Part shown: positions 51,503 through 59,538 of the stretch, piece by piece | How the letters are laid out: each line of letters starts with the position of its first letter | How positions within the stretch are numbered: position 1 is the stretch's first letter | Assembly: GCF_028553725.1 (NCBI RefSeq) | Contig: NZ_CP067124.1 | Coordinates: 2,800,001 to 2,864,000 of the forward strand | Reading direction: 5' to 3' | Origin: Paracoccus alcaliphilus | GTDB taxonomy: Bacteria > Pseudomonadota > Alphaproteobacteria > Rhodobacterales > Rhodobacteraceae | Length of the DNA stretch: 64,000 nucleotides | Notes under the pieces: model-generated | The model's database searches: none | What the model was told of the DNA's origin: nothing | What the model saw: the letters and a program-made list of their open reading frames with translations, nothing else | Position numbers and translations under genes: made by a program

Positions 51503-51658
51503 CTAGCGCGGTATCTAGAATGAACTCATCGCTATGAAGTTTCGGTCTCGGCATATCTTCTTTTCTACTGCTCGCTTGAATGATGGCCCCTACAATAGCC
51601 GGCATCCAGCGTGAGATACACGGGGCATGATAGATACCGGATGAAACACGCGTATGTG

Positions 51659-53713
51659 CTAAAGGCCAAGGTCATGCCTTCGCCCCAACTGCCACGACAC
51701 CGATCCGCCCTGCACGACGCCAGTGATCTCGCGGCCGAGCTGGCGGTCGATCACCGGCCGCCACGGGACAAGCGTGAACTCATGGCTCTTTTCCACCACG
51801 GCGAACTTGCCGCTCGATAGCTGAACGGTCCCGGTGAACTTGCCGCTGACGTTCTCGCCGTCCGTGGCGGCACGGAACGGCAACCCCTTGCCCTCGGCCA
51901 TCTCCGCGCCAATGCGGGCAACCTCCCGCTCGCGCAAGGTGGCGAGAAGGCTGCGCCGGTAGAAGATGCGGCCGTTCCGTGCTCGGGTGGCATCGCCCTG
52001 TTCGATGTGATGCTCGCGCCGCTGGTCCATCGCCTCACGCACCTGCTGGCCGAAGCCGGCCGGCGCAAGGTCGGCCGTTTCGCCATGGACCAATCGCCGG
52101 TCCAGCCATGTCGTGCCGTCCGATCCGATCTGCTTGCCTAGATCGACCGGGGAAAGGATGCGAACGCTGGCCTGCCGGTCACGGCCGGCGTCATAGGCGG
52201 CGGCGCGGCTGACCAGATCATCGGGGATGCGCCATTGGTCGGCGTCGATCCTCTCGACGATCCCGGCGCGGCGCAATGCCTCCAGTCGCCGGACATGGGC
52301 ATCGACATAGCCCTCATAATCGCCGCCCGGAACGCGGCCCTCGAACTTCGCCTGCTCCAGATGGCGGCTCGGACGATAGATGCCGTCCTCGGTGATGGCG
52401 GCAATGGCGCGTTCGGACGGTCGGGCGGTCGCCTCGGCCGGGCCGATCTGGACGACGCTGCAAACGCGGGCGTCCTCCAGCCGCTCGGGCGCGATGCCTG
52501 CGATGTGGTGCGTCCTGCCGTCGATCCCGTCCACCACAATGGTCAGGTTCTCGCCCAGCTCGTCCGACAGGTGCTTGTCCACGACGCGGCCGACGATGGG
52601 TGTCTCTGGCGCTCCGTCATGGATTTGAAAGCTCATGGGATCGCGTTCGCCTCCCTGCGGGCCGAGCGCCTTCTGCATGGTGCGGATAATGTCGCCGCGC
52701 TCGCCCAACTCGCGCAGGGCCGGCTCCATGTCCTTGCTCAACTCCCAAACGCCGGGCGCGTGCTCGGTCGCCAGTCCCATCTTCTCCAGCTTGGCGAGAC
52801 GGCGCAGGCGTAAGGTGCGCTCGAACTGGCGGCGCGGTGCGGCCGGTTCATGGCGCAGGTCGAGGAACCGGGCATCGGCTTCCTCGGCCATGGCGCGGTC
52901 AATCCGGGTGAAACGGTCCTGGTCTATCTCGGCCGACAGCTTGCGGGTCTGCTCGATTTCGGTGACGGGGCCGAGTTCCAGACTGGCAAGCTCGCTGGCG
53001 CGCTCCCGTAGGCCGTTGGCGAGGTAGTCGCCATTGATGATTAGATCCTCGCCCATCTCGTCGCGGCCGTTGACGATGACATGCACATGGGGATGGCCGG
53101 TGTTGTAGTGGTTGACGGCGACCCAATCGAGTTTCGTGCCGAGGTCGGCTTCCACCTGCTTCATGAAATCGCGGGTGTAGGCCGTGAGGTCCGATAGCTC
53201 CGCGCCATCCTCGGGCGAGACGATGAATCTGAACTGGTGGCGGTCGTCCTTGCCGCGATCAAGGAAGGCGTCGCCATCGGCGCGGTCCTCGGTCGCCGAA
53301 TAGAGCCGGCCCCGCTCGCCGTCGCGTGACGTGCCGTCGCGCTGGACATAGCGCAGATGCGCGCGGGCGCGTGCGCCCTTCCACGCGGCCCGAACGCTGC
53401 GCTGCTTGACGATCACGCGGCGGCTGCCGGGCTGGCGATGATGCCATTGGCCGGAGATGTTCCGAGCGCGCACGAAGCTCGCGCCCCGGCCGCGCTTCAC
53501 GCCCTTGCCGCTGGCGACCACGGCACGGGACCGCCCCGGCGATGACGGGCGAGCGGATGACGGCATGGAAGGATCGCGGGAGGCTGCTGCCTGATGCTGC
53601 CGGGTGATCTTCTTGACCTGCGTGAAAAAGCTCTTGGTCTTGCCGGCCTTCGGTGTGTCGGATCGGATACGGCCCGGCTTCGGACGGAAGCGGTTTTCAT
53701 CGTCGGCGCTCAT
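51659..53713 (-). CDS. Relaxase, VirD2/DUF3363-type
   Basis: A 684-residue relaxase starting at the ATG at 53713. Residues 1 to about 120 are basic. The metal-binding motif is NTGHPHVHVIVNGRD (three His, near residue 210). A long DUF3363 region follows to the end. It nicks the transfer origin and pilots the strand. The upstream region is a candidate oriT. Confidence 0.88.
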   Translation of the reverse strand: MSADDENRFRPKPGRIRSDTPKAGKTKSFFTQVKKITRQHQAAASRDPSMPSSARPSSPGRSRAVVASGKGVKRGRGASFVRARNISGQWHHRQPGSRRVIVKQRSVRAAWKGARARAHLRYVQRDGTSRDGERGRLYSATEDRADGDAFLDRGKDDRHQFRFIVSPEDGAELSDLTAYTRDFMKQVEADLGTKLDWVAVNHYNTGHPHVHVIVNGRDEMGEDLIINGDYLANGLRERASELASLELGPVTEIEQTRKLSAEIDQDRFTRIDRAMAEEADARFLDLRHEPAAPRRQFERTLRLRRLAKLEKMGLATEHAPGVWELSKDMEPALRELGERGDIIRTMQKALGPQGGERDPMSFQIHDGAPETPIVGRVVDKHLSDELGENLTIVVDGIDGRTHHIAGIAPERLEDARVCSVVQIGPAEATARPSERAIAAITEDGIYRPSRHLEQAKFEGRVPGGDYEGYVDAHVRRLEALRRAGIVERIDADQWRIPDDLVSRAAAYDAGRDRQASVRILSPVDLGKQIGSDGTTWLDRRLVHGETADLAPAGFGQQVREAMDQRREHHIEQGDATRARNGRIFYRRSLLATLREREVARIGAEMAEGKGLPFRAATDGENVSGKFTGTVQLSSGKFAVVEKSHEFTLVPWRPVIDRQLGREITGVVQGGSVSWQLGRRHDLGL

Positions 53714-53760
53714 GGGCGCGACTCCTGATAAAACCACCGAAAAACGGCTGATATGGGCCT

Positions 53761-53902
53761 ATGGTGCCGCTCGAAACCCAGCAAAGCCAAGGCTTTGTGC
53801 GAAATCGCGGCACGCGACCCCTCAAAACCATGGTGCCGGAACCGGCCACCTAACCAGTGTGCAGACAACAACAATTTCCAGAAGCGGCCCGATATGGTGC
53901 CG
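53761..53902. other. Candidate oriT region upstream of the relaxase gene
   Basis: Between the relaxase and transglycosylase genes (53714-54026) there is no gene. The 9-mer ATGGTGCCG occurs at 53761, 53830 and 53894, and an inverted repeat CAAAGCC/GGCTTTG lies at 53782-53797. Repeats near the relaxase gene are typical of oriT. The nic site is not identified. Confidence 0.4.
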
Positions 53903-54026
53903 TCTTCTTTAATCTTGCCCTCCGCCCTTTCTGTCTTTTCTGCCCCTCCTGCCGGGAATCCTGCCGGGCGCAAACCTGCCCGACCGGATGCCGAAACCAG
54001 CGCCGCCGAGCGCGGGAACGCCGCCC

Positions 54027-54959
54027 TCATGGCGTTCCCCCGTCGCTGGCGCTCGCCACGAAAATGCTGCCGTCCTGCGGCTCCGCACGGGCGGGGTCGC
54101 GCGCCGGAACGGCAGCGCGGCCGTCGCTGGATTGCGCCTCGGACGGCGGCGCGGCGGCACCCCGCGTGTCGGCCGGGCGCATGACGAATAGCGGTGCCTC
54201 GCGCCAATCGGGCGGCGGTGCCGGTGGTTGCAACGGCGCATCCGATGGAGCCGCGCCGCCAAGGATCGGGGCGAGCGCGGCGACATAGGCGCGTGTCTCG
54301 GCGGGAAGCGGTCGGCCCGTCGCGTGGTGCTCGTCGTAGCGGCCGGGACCGGCATTGTAGGCCGCAAGCATCGCGCCGACATTGCCGTAGCGGTCGAACA
54401 TCTCGCGCAGATAGGCCGTGCCTGCCATGATGTTGTCGCGCGGGTCGTAGGGATCACGGCCGAGGCCATGGCGGACGCGCAGGCCCGCCCATGTGTCGGG
54501 CATCACCTGCATCAATCCCATGGCCCCGGCCGACGAAATCGCGCGCACGTCGCCCGCGCTCTCGGCGCGCAGCACCGCGCGAATCCAGTGCTCGGGGATG
54601 CCGAAACGCTGCGACGCCTCGGCGATGTGCGCCGCATAGGGATGGGCGGCGGCCGGGCGCTCGACCGACGCGGATTGCGCGACAGCGACGCCCGATCCGA
54701 TGCAGACGGAAAGCGCCCCCGCCAGCAGCAGGACGGCATAATGCCATGCCGGCCTGTCTCCGCTTCGCCGCCAGCCTGCCAGCGTGCTCGCTGCGGTCAA
54801 GGGCAAGGCGCAAGCGCCGGCCGATGGCCGCCCCTGACCTTCGCTGCGCGCGCCGGCCGTCTGGTCGCCGAGCGGGACGAAGGGATGAGACGGCTTTTCC
54901 GCGAACAAAGGGATGCCGATCTTTGACCGGATGACGGGCCGGACGCGCGCGGCCGTCAT
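54027..54959 (-). CDS. Lytic transglycosylase of the transfer system
   Basis: A 310-residue protein. The start overlaps the DUF736 stop by ATGA. It has a long N-terminal cytoplasmic part, a transmembrane anchor near residues 74 to 95 (YAVLLLAGALSVCIGSGVAVA) and an SLT domain (ESAGDVRAISSAGAMGLMQVMPDTW with the catalytic Glu, GPGRYDEHHATG). It cuts peptidoglycan so the transfer channel can pass. The tail is Ala/Pro-rich. Confidence 0.85.
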   Translation of the reverse strand: MTAARVRPVIRSKIGIPLFAEKPSHPFVPLGDQTAGARSEGQGRPSAGACALPLTAASTLAGWRRSGDRPAWHYAVLLLAGALSVCIGSGVAVAQSASVERPAAAHPYAAHIAEASQRFGIPEHWIRAVLRAESAGDVRAISSAGAMGLMQVMPDTWAGLRVRHGLGRDPYDPRDNIMAGTAYLREMFDRYGNVGAMLAAYNAGPGRYDEHHATGRPLPAETRAYVAALAPILGGAAPSDAPLQPPAPPPDWREAPLFVMRPADTRGAAAPPSEAQSSDGRAAVPARDPARAEPQDGSIFVASASDGGTP

Positions 54960-55291
54960 TCCTCATCCTCGATCTTCCGGGCGTGCTTCCAACGCAGGGT
55001 CCAGACCGAAGGATTGTCGTTGGACTGGAACAGTTTGGCGCGGATGGGGAACGGGAAAACCGGCCCCTCCAACCGCATCGACACGAAGTCGCCAGCGTTG
55101 TCGCTGGAGTCTTTCCATGCGGGGCCGGCGTCAGGGCCGTCCTCGCTATCGAGGCGCACGCGGTAGTCGGGCGCGTTTTTCACATCGCTCGGTTTGGCCG
55201 GGACGATGAACAGCTTTTCGTGGAGGCCGAACGAATGAAGCTCCCCCGCATAGCCGGTTTCGGTGCGGGTGAAGGTGCCTATCTCTGCCAT
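54956..55291 (-). CDS. DUF736-family ICE protein
   Basis: A 111-residue protein starting at the ATG at 55291 with GGAG upstream. It carries the DUF736 pattern GTFTRTETGYAGELHSFGL, then KLFIVPAKPSDVKNAPDYRV. It is common beside relaxase genes in Tn4371-like elements. Its function is unknown. Confidence 0.85.
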   Translation of the reverse strand: MAEIGTFTRTETGYAGELHSFGLHEKLFIVPAKPSDVKNAPDYRVRLDSEDGPDAGPAWKDSSDNAGDFVSMRLEGPVFPFPIRAKLFQSNDNPSVWTLRWKHARKIEDEE

Positions 55292-55325
55292 GGAAATCTC
55301 CTGCGGTTGGTTTTTTTTGGGGGGG

Positions 55326-55871
55326 TCAGTACGTCGGCACGCGCCACTCGTAGCGGCCGACGCCTTCCTCATCGGTCCAGAGCGGAACCGCTCGGCCGAT
55401 GACGGAATCTGCGGGGATGGGTCCGAAATAACGGCCGTCGAGGCTGTCGCGGACTTCCCAATTCATGAGGAAAAGCTGGTCGCCGCCGATGACGCGGCAG
55501 CCCTTCCAGACGGGCAGATCGCGACCGAGGCTGTCGCGCTCCAGCGCCTCGCCCATCTCGATCCCGTCAACCGTGATCGTGCGGCCGGCTCGGCAAACCC
55601 GCTGTCCGGGCAGGCCCAAGACGCGCTTCAAGAGCGGGACGCCTCGCGCGATATAGCCGCGCTCGACCATGAAGCTGGCGAGCGGTTCGGGCGGCATGAT
55701 GGCGACCAGCTCGGGCACGTCGATCCGGTCTGCCGGCTCGACGGTGTAGAACCCGACTGGCGCGCTGGCGGTGGCGTTCCATATGAGTTTCGTCGGCGTC
55801 TTGACCGCGCTTGCGGCGGCGATGCCGATCACCGCCAGCGCCGTCACCGTAAGGGTGCGGCGGCGCGTCAT
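55326..55871 (-). CDS. traF: TraF-type signal peptidase (S26)
   Basis: A 181-residue membrane peptidase starting at the ATG at 55871, ATGA-coupled to DUF2840. It has an N-terminal transmembrane helix. The catalytic Ser is in SAPVGFYTVEP and the Lys in LLKRVLGLPGQ. The later region holds VIGRAVP. It matures the TrbC pilin in RP4-type systems. Confidence 0.85.
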   Translation of the reverse strand: MTRRRTLTVTALAVIGIAAASAVKTPTKLIWNATASAPVGFYTVEPADRIDVPELVAIMPPEPLASFMVERGYIARGVPLLKRVLGLPGQRVCRAGRTITVDGIEMGEALERDSLGRDLPVWKGCRVIGGDQLFLMNWEVRDSLDGRYFGPIPADSVIGRAVPLWTDEEGVGRYEWRVPTY

Positions 55872-56386
55872 GGCTCGATCCTTCGACGGTGAAGCCAAGC
55901 GGCATGTCGCTCAGGCGTGTAGGCGTGCGGTTCCAGATTGGCGGTCAAACGGTTGTGGACGTGCCGCCAGTGATCCGGCGAGGCGTCGGCCGGATCGAGG
56001 CCGAGCGCATCCACGGCGTCGATAGCTACAAGCGCACGCTGCACCTTGGGCCAGCCGTCGAGGCGCAACAGGATTTCGCCACCGGGGCGCACGAAGGGCA
56101 ATGTCTGGAACGGCTCGCCGCGCCCGATGGCGCGCACAATGTCGATGCGCGAAATGACAGTGCCGTGCTCGCCAGATGCCCAACGGACGAAGGCGAAGAC
56201 GCTGCCCGGCGCGAAGCCGACGACGCTGCGGCGGCGGTCGATGATCTGCTCGTAGCTCTTGCGGCCGAAGCGTATCCAGTGCTCGACCTTGCGTTTCTCG
56301 AAGGTCAGCTCGACCAATGTGGTGAAGGGCGCAGGTCCGTCCGGCAGCGGACGGCCGTGCGCGCTGCGGTGGGCGCGACGGGTCAT
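55868..56386 (-). CDS. DUF2840-family ICE protein
   Basis: A 172-residue protein starting at the ATG at 56386. It has the conserved region TTLVELTFEKRKVEHWIRFGRKSYEQIIDRRRSVVGFAPGSVFAFVRWASGEHGT. It sits between repA and traF genes in Tn4371-like elements. Its role is unknown, though DNA transfer or maintenance is likely. Confidence 0.8.
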   Translation of the reverse strand: MTRRAHRSAHGRPLPDGPAPFTTLVELTFEKRKVEHWIRFGRKSYEQIIDRRRSVVGFAPGSVFAFVRWASGEHGTVISRIDIVRAIGRGEPFQTLPFVRPGGEILLRLDGWPKVQRALVAIDAVDALGLDPADASPDHWRHVHNRLTANLEPHAYTPERHAAWLHRRRIEP

Positions 56387-56448
56387 TGTTCGTCTCCGGG
56401 GATGTGCTGGGGGCTGCGCGGGCACAGCGCGTCGAGCGCGGCCCTCAT
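56383..56448 (-). other. 21-codon ORF filling the position of parA
   Basis: A short frame, ATGA-coupled to repA at its start and to the DUF2840 gene at its end. Related elements carry parA at this place. The encoded MRAALDALCPRSPQHIPGDEQ has no ParA motif. It may be a deletion scar that kept operon coupling, or simply chance. Confidence 0.4.
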
Positions 56449-57521
56449 GGCTCGCCCCTTCGGGCAGAACCGGCACCACGCTTCGCCTGCGCGCGCGTCA
56501 AAGAAAAAGAGTTAGATTCTCTGTTAGATAAGTTAGCGGTCGGATTCCGCGTTTCAGGCCAAAGCGTTAGCTGCGGTTCGTGCGCCTGATCTGCCGATAG
56601 TGCTGCGCCTGATGTGCCGATACCCCGTGCGCCTGATCTGCCGATGGCATTAACAGGGTTATCAACAGTGCCTGTTGATGAGCTTTCGGGGCGGATGCGC
56701 AGCAGTTCGCGGTCGTCTTCCCGCTCGATCTGGAGCAGGTAGCCGGGAAGTTGCTGGCGGGCCGCGATCCGGCGCAGGTCGAGCGCGAAGTCGGACGGCC
56801 GGGCGAGGCTGCCGGATTTCTGGTGGAGGTGCGCGACCTCGAAAACCCAGCCGTGGCGCTGGTGCCCGGCGTGCTTTCGGGCGACGCGGTAAAGCCATCG
56901 CTCGATGCCGCCAGTCAGGCGGAAATAGGCCGGGTCGATGGTCAGGACCAGCGAACGGTCGATGACGCTGTTGTAGAACCATTCGGGCAGGACGAACTCC
57001 ATGCCCTCGACGCGGCCGGCGCGCGTCGTCATTTCCTCCCACTCGTTGATCCATGAGAATTGCCGGCGACGCCAATGCGGGCCGTTGCGGATGGTGGTGG
57101 CGATGACGGTCGATTGCAGCCGCGCCAGCGCGGCTTTCAGAAGCCGGTATTGATGATTGCCGGTCGGCCGCCCGATGGCGCGCAACAGATGGTAAGGCGT
57201 AAACCGGACAAAGCGCGAAGTGGTGAGGCCGTTGTTCTCGGCCGCAACGATCTGCGAGGCCGCCCATATCAGCACATCGGCGTCCCATATGGTCGCCATG
57301 CCGTGCTCGGGCATCCCGAACACCTGCACCTCTATGTCGGCGGCCTTGTAAAGAATCGGCTTGGTGCGCGGGGTCTTCGCCAGCGAGAAGAACGGCCGTT
57401 CCATCAAGTCGCGCTGGTCGCGCGGCGGCGCGTCGCCGGTTGCGACCACGAAGGGGTCTAGGCGGCTACGCTCGCTGTCCTCGGTCGGCTGTGCGGGATC
57501 GTGGTCGTCCTCGCGCAGCAT
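56445..57521 (-). CDS. repA: Replication initiator protein RepA
   Basis: A 358-residue protein of the replication-initiator-A family found in Tn4371-like elements. Conserved parts include ERPFFSLAKTPRTKPILY, IWDADVLIWAASQI, FTPYHLLRAIGRPTGNHQYRLLKAALARLQSTVI and SINEWEEMTTRAGRVEGM-like motifs. It is likely to initiate limited replication of the excised circle. It directly follows the helix-turn-helix gene with no gap. Confidence 0.88.
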   Translation of the reverse strand: MLREDDHDPAQPTEDSERSRLDPFVVATGDAPPRDQRDLMERPFFSLAKTPRTKPILYKAADIEVQVFGMPEHGMATIWDADVLIWAASQIVAAENNGLTTSRFVRFTPYHLLRAIGRPTGNHQYRLLKAALARLQSTVIATTIRNGPHWRRRQFSWINEWEEMTTRAGRVEGMEFVLPEWFYNSVIDRSLVLTIDPAYFRLTGGIERWLYRVARKHAGHQRHGWVFEVAHLHQKSGSLARPSDFALDLRRIAARQQLPGYLLQIEREDDRELLRIRPESSSTGTVDNPVNAIGRSGARGIGTSGAALSADQAHEPQLTLWPETRNPTANLSNRESNSFSLTRAQAKRGAGSARRGEP

Positions 57522-57791
57522 CTAGCAGTCGCCCCGTTCTTCGGGCGTAAGCGGACGCGCGGGAAAGACGGTGCCGGCGGTCTTGTCGCGGGTGGATTTG
57601 CGCTCGCCCGCCGCGCTCCAGTCTTCCAGATCGCGGACGGTGTAGAGGACGCGACCGCCGACTTTGCGATAGGTCGGCCCGGTGCCATAGGTGCGATGCT
57701 TCTCAAGGGTGCGGATGGATATGCCGAGGAAGCGCGCGGCTTCCTTGGTGCGCAACAGGCGCGGCGGCAGGCCCGCAAGTGGGTTGGGCAT
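57522..57791 (-). CDS. AlpA/MerR-like helix-turn-helix protein
   Basis: An 89-residue protein starting at the ATG at 57791 with GGAGG upstream. Residues about 12 to 45 (LLRTKEAARFLGISIRTLEKHRTYGTGPTYRKVGGRVLYTV) form an excisionase-like winged helix. It heads the repA operon. The upstream DNA carries copy B of the 67 bp repeat. It could act as a regulator or directionality factor. Confidence 0.8.
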   Translation of the reverse strand: MPNPLAGLPPRLLRTKEAARFLGISIRTLEKHRTYGTGPTYRKVGGRVLYTVRDLEDWSAAGERKSTRDKTAGTVFPARPLTPEERGDC

Positions 57792-57840
57792 GGATCACCT
57801 CCAGTCGGGATTGGGCTGCCGGGGGCGGCAGCGGACTGTG

Positions 57841-57907
57841 GCGAACCATGGCGAGGGATCGGCGGCGCGTAGCGTGCCGCATTTGCGCCTATGCGCTGGC
57901 GGCACCC
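57841..57907 (-). repeat. 67 bp repeat copy B, upstream of repA operon
   Basis: The match with copy A begins at GCGAACCATGG. The outer inverted repeat GTGCCGC/GCGGCAC is at 57874-57905 and an inner GCGC/GCGC pair lies within. The spacing to the first gene is 50 bp, against 54 bp at copy A. The rest of 57908 to 58246 holds no gene. It includes another GGTGCC/GGCACC stem near 58059. Confidence 0.75.
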
Positions 57908-58246
57908 CCTTCGGGGCGGTGCGCGGCCAATAGATGAGGGATTTCAGCGGCTCATTGCCTGCTGCGCCGAAAAGCCAGAGACATTCCCACGCGGTTCGGT
58001 TAAGAATCGCAGCGGAGCAGACGCGCTGCTCTGGGGCGTAGTAACCCCTCACGAATGGCCGGTGCCAGCCAGAACGGCACCAACTCCTTGACCTATGGTC
58101 GGGGAGCCTGTGGCGTATACAACAGGCTTTCCGAGCTAAAGGCCATGGGGCCGTTTCGTGACGGTTACTAACTCCCCGATCACCAAGAGTCAGAGAGAAT
58201 CGTTTGCGGGGGCGCACCGCAGACAAAGCTCTCTCGGATACGGGGA

Positions 58247-58540
58247 ATGACTATGCGGGTTCCCGTCGAACTCGATCCAGATGTGGACGATGAAGCGCCG
58301 ACCGGCGACACCATAACCGTCTATGACGAACAACATTACGTCACATATCTGCGTTTGCTGGATGCGAAGGCCGAGGGCGCGGACTGGAAGGAAGTCGCGC
58401 GGATCGTGCTGCACCGTGATCCGGCCGCTGAGGAACTGCTGACCCGCCGTTGCTGGCAAAGCCATCTCGAACGCGCGCAATGGCTATCGCGTGAAGGCTA
58501 TCGGAAGATTCTGGAGCAGGCGGCAGCCAATAGGGCGTGA
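58247..58540 (+). CDS. DUF2285-type DNA-binding protein
   Basis: A 97-residue protein with a recognisable DUF2285 core: EQHYVTYLRLLDAKAEGADWKEVARIVLHRDPAAEE then RCWQSHLERAQWLSREGYRKIL. It is a helical DNA-binding domain frequent in alphaproteobacterial ICEs. The gene is divergent from the repA operon and convergent with the next DUF2285 gene. It probably regulates the element. Confidence 0.8.
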   Translation: MTMRVPVELDPDVDDEAPTGDTITVYDEQHYVTYLRLLDAKAEGADWKEVARIVLHRDPAAEELLTRRCWQSHLERAQWLSREGYRKILEQAAANRA

Positions 58541-58558
58541 GGTCGATGGCCGTGCCCA

Positions 58559-59342
58559 TCAACGCTTGTCGGGCTTGATCGGATAGTGGAGCAGAAGGCG
58601 ATAGCCCCCGCGCATCATCTTGATGCCGTGCGCGACCAGGCGGCGGGCTTTGTTCTTGCGCGGATCGCTCTCGAAATCCTCCTTCGTGCCGCGAAAGCCG
58701 AGCAGGACTTCAGCGATGGTGCGATAGCTTTCGCCGCGCAACCGCGCGTCAAGCGCGCGCAGGGTCAAGATATGCCATTGCCGGAGTTGGGCAGGCACGG
58801 CTCGGAAATCAGGACCGGGCGCGCGACCGTTGAGGGACCGCCAAAATCGGCGGGCCGCGTGAGCACGCAGTTCCAGAAACGAATCCATCGGCAACGTGAC
58901 GGCGTAGAATGCGGCGGCATCGGGCACGGCATCGGGCAGCCAGAATTGATGCGCGACGCCATCCACCTGCCAGATGCCGTGCCAACCATCGGCGGCGCGG
59001 CGCAAGTCAAGGCCATCGAGATGCGCCAGCGTCAATATTGGTTCGGTATCGCCGTTCTTGTGATCGACCGGCGACAACATCACCGCTTGCGGGTGAAGAT
59101 TCGGATTCCAGATCGGCGATTGCGGGTCATGCTGCGCGTCGGGATCGCACGGGAAATCGCAAGCCCCAGCGATGTGCAAACATTTCGAGGTCACTGCCGG
59201 TCGGTTCCCCGGTCCTAGCGATGGTCTCGAAGTCCTGACGATAATCGTCATTCCGGCGCAGGTATTCCCAAGCGAAACCGGCGGCCGGAATTTGCTTCGC
59301 GTGTCTGTATGCCGCCGGCAAACGCCAGTCGATGCTTAGCAT
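58559..59342 (-). pseudogene. DUF6499-DUF2285 regulator, split by a frameshift
   Basis: The first part (ATG 59342) encodes a DUF6499 domain (MLSIDWRLPAAYRHAK, then AWEYLRRNDDYRQDFE) and ends at RFP. The second frame continues the normal family sequence, from CDPDAQHDPQSPIWNP to a DUF2285 C-terminus. Moving one base at TTTCCCG (near 59150) would rejoin them. It is either a real frameshift, a sequencing error or a programmed slip. Confidence 0.7.
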
Positions 59343-59436
59343 GGCGTCACCTCTCAAAGCCGGGGCGCGCGAGGCTGCGCCCGGACAAGAGAGATTCAAG
59401 TATCTATTCAAGTAATATAAGATGCTCAAAGCAGAT

Positions 59437-59463
59437 ATATTGATCATCTAACGCGATCAATAT
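59437..59463. promoter_or_regulatory. Perfect 9-bp dyad in AT-rich region
   Basis: ATATTGATC at 59437 pairs with GATCAATAT ending 59463 across a 9-base spacer. It lies about 95 bp before the DUF6499 start. Nearby, ATTCAAGTA occurs twice about 12 bp apart (from 59394). This is a likely operator for the element's own regulator. The rest of 59343 to 59538 holds no gene. Confidence 0.55.
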
Positions 59464-59538
59464 TGGTTATTTTCTTCTTAACACTATCTCGTTGAGTTTT
59501 ACAGTCGTCGCCCGCATGTGCGAGCAAGCGACCGGCCT

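Larger units (their letters stand above)
50154..51554 (-). pseudogene. tetR-family repressor split by an IS insertion
   Basis: Removing the IS and one 4-bp copy gives one continuous frame of 189 residues starting at the ATG at 51554. It begins MPRPKLHSDEFILDTALGILL and continues through a TetR helix-turn-helix (FTLSDVAEAVGISRAALIQRF). The break lies in helix 1, after 17 residues. The part encoding most of the protein (50154 to 50675) has no proper start. The regulator should therefore be inactive, which may derepress the methyltransferase-lysR transcript downstream. Confidence 0.88.

Noticed and set aside
58000-58140. Possible RNA gene between the repA operon and the DUF2285 gene
   Set aside because: Only short stems such as GGTGCC/GGCACC are present. 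I could not match any RNA family or find a terminator.
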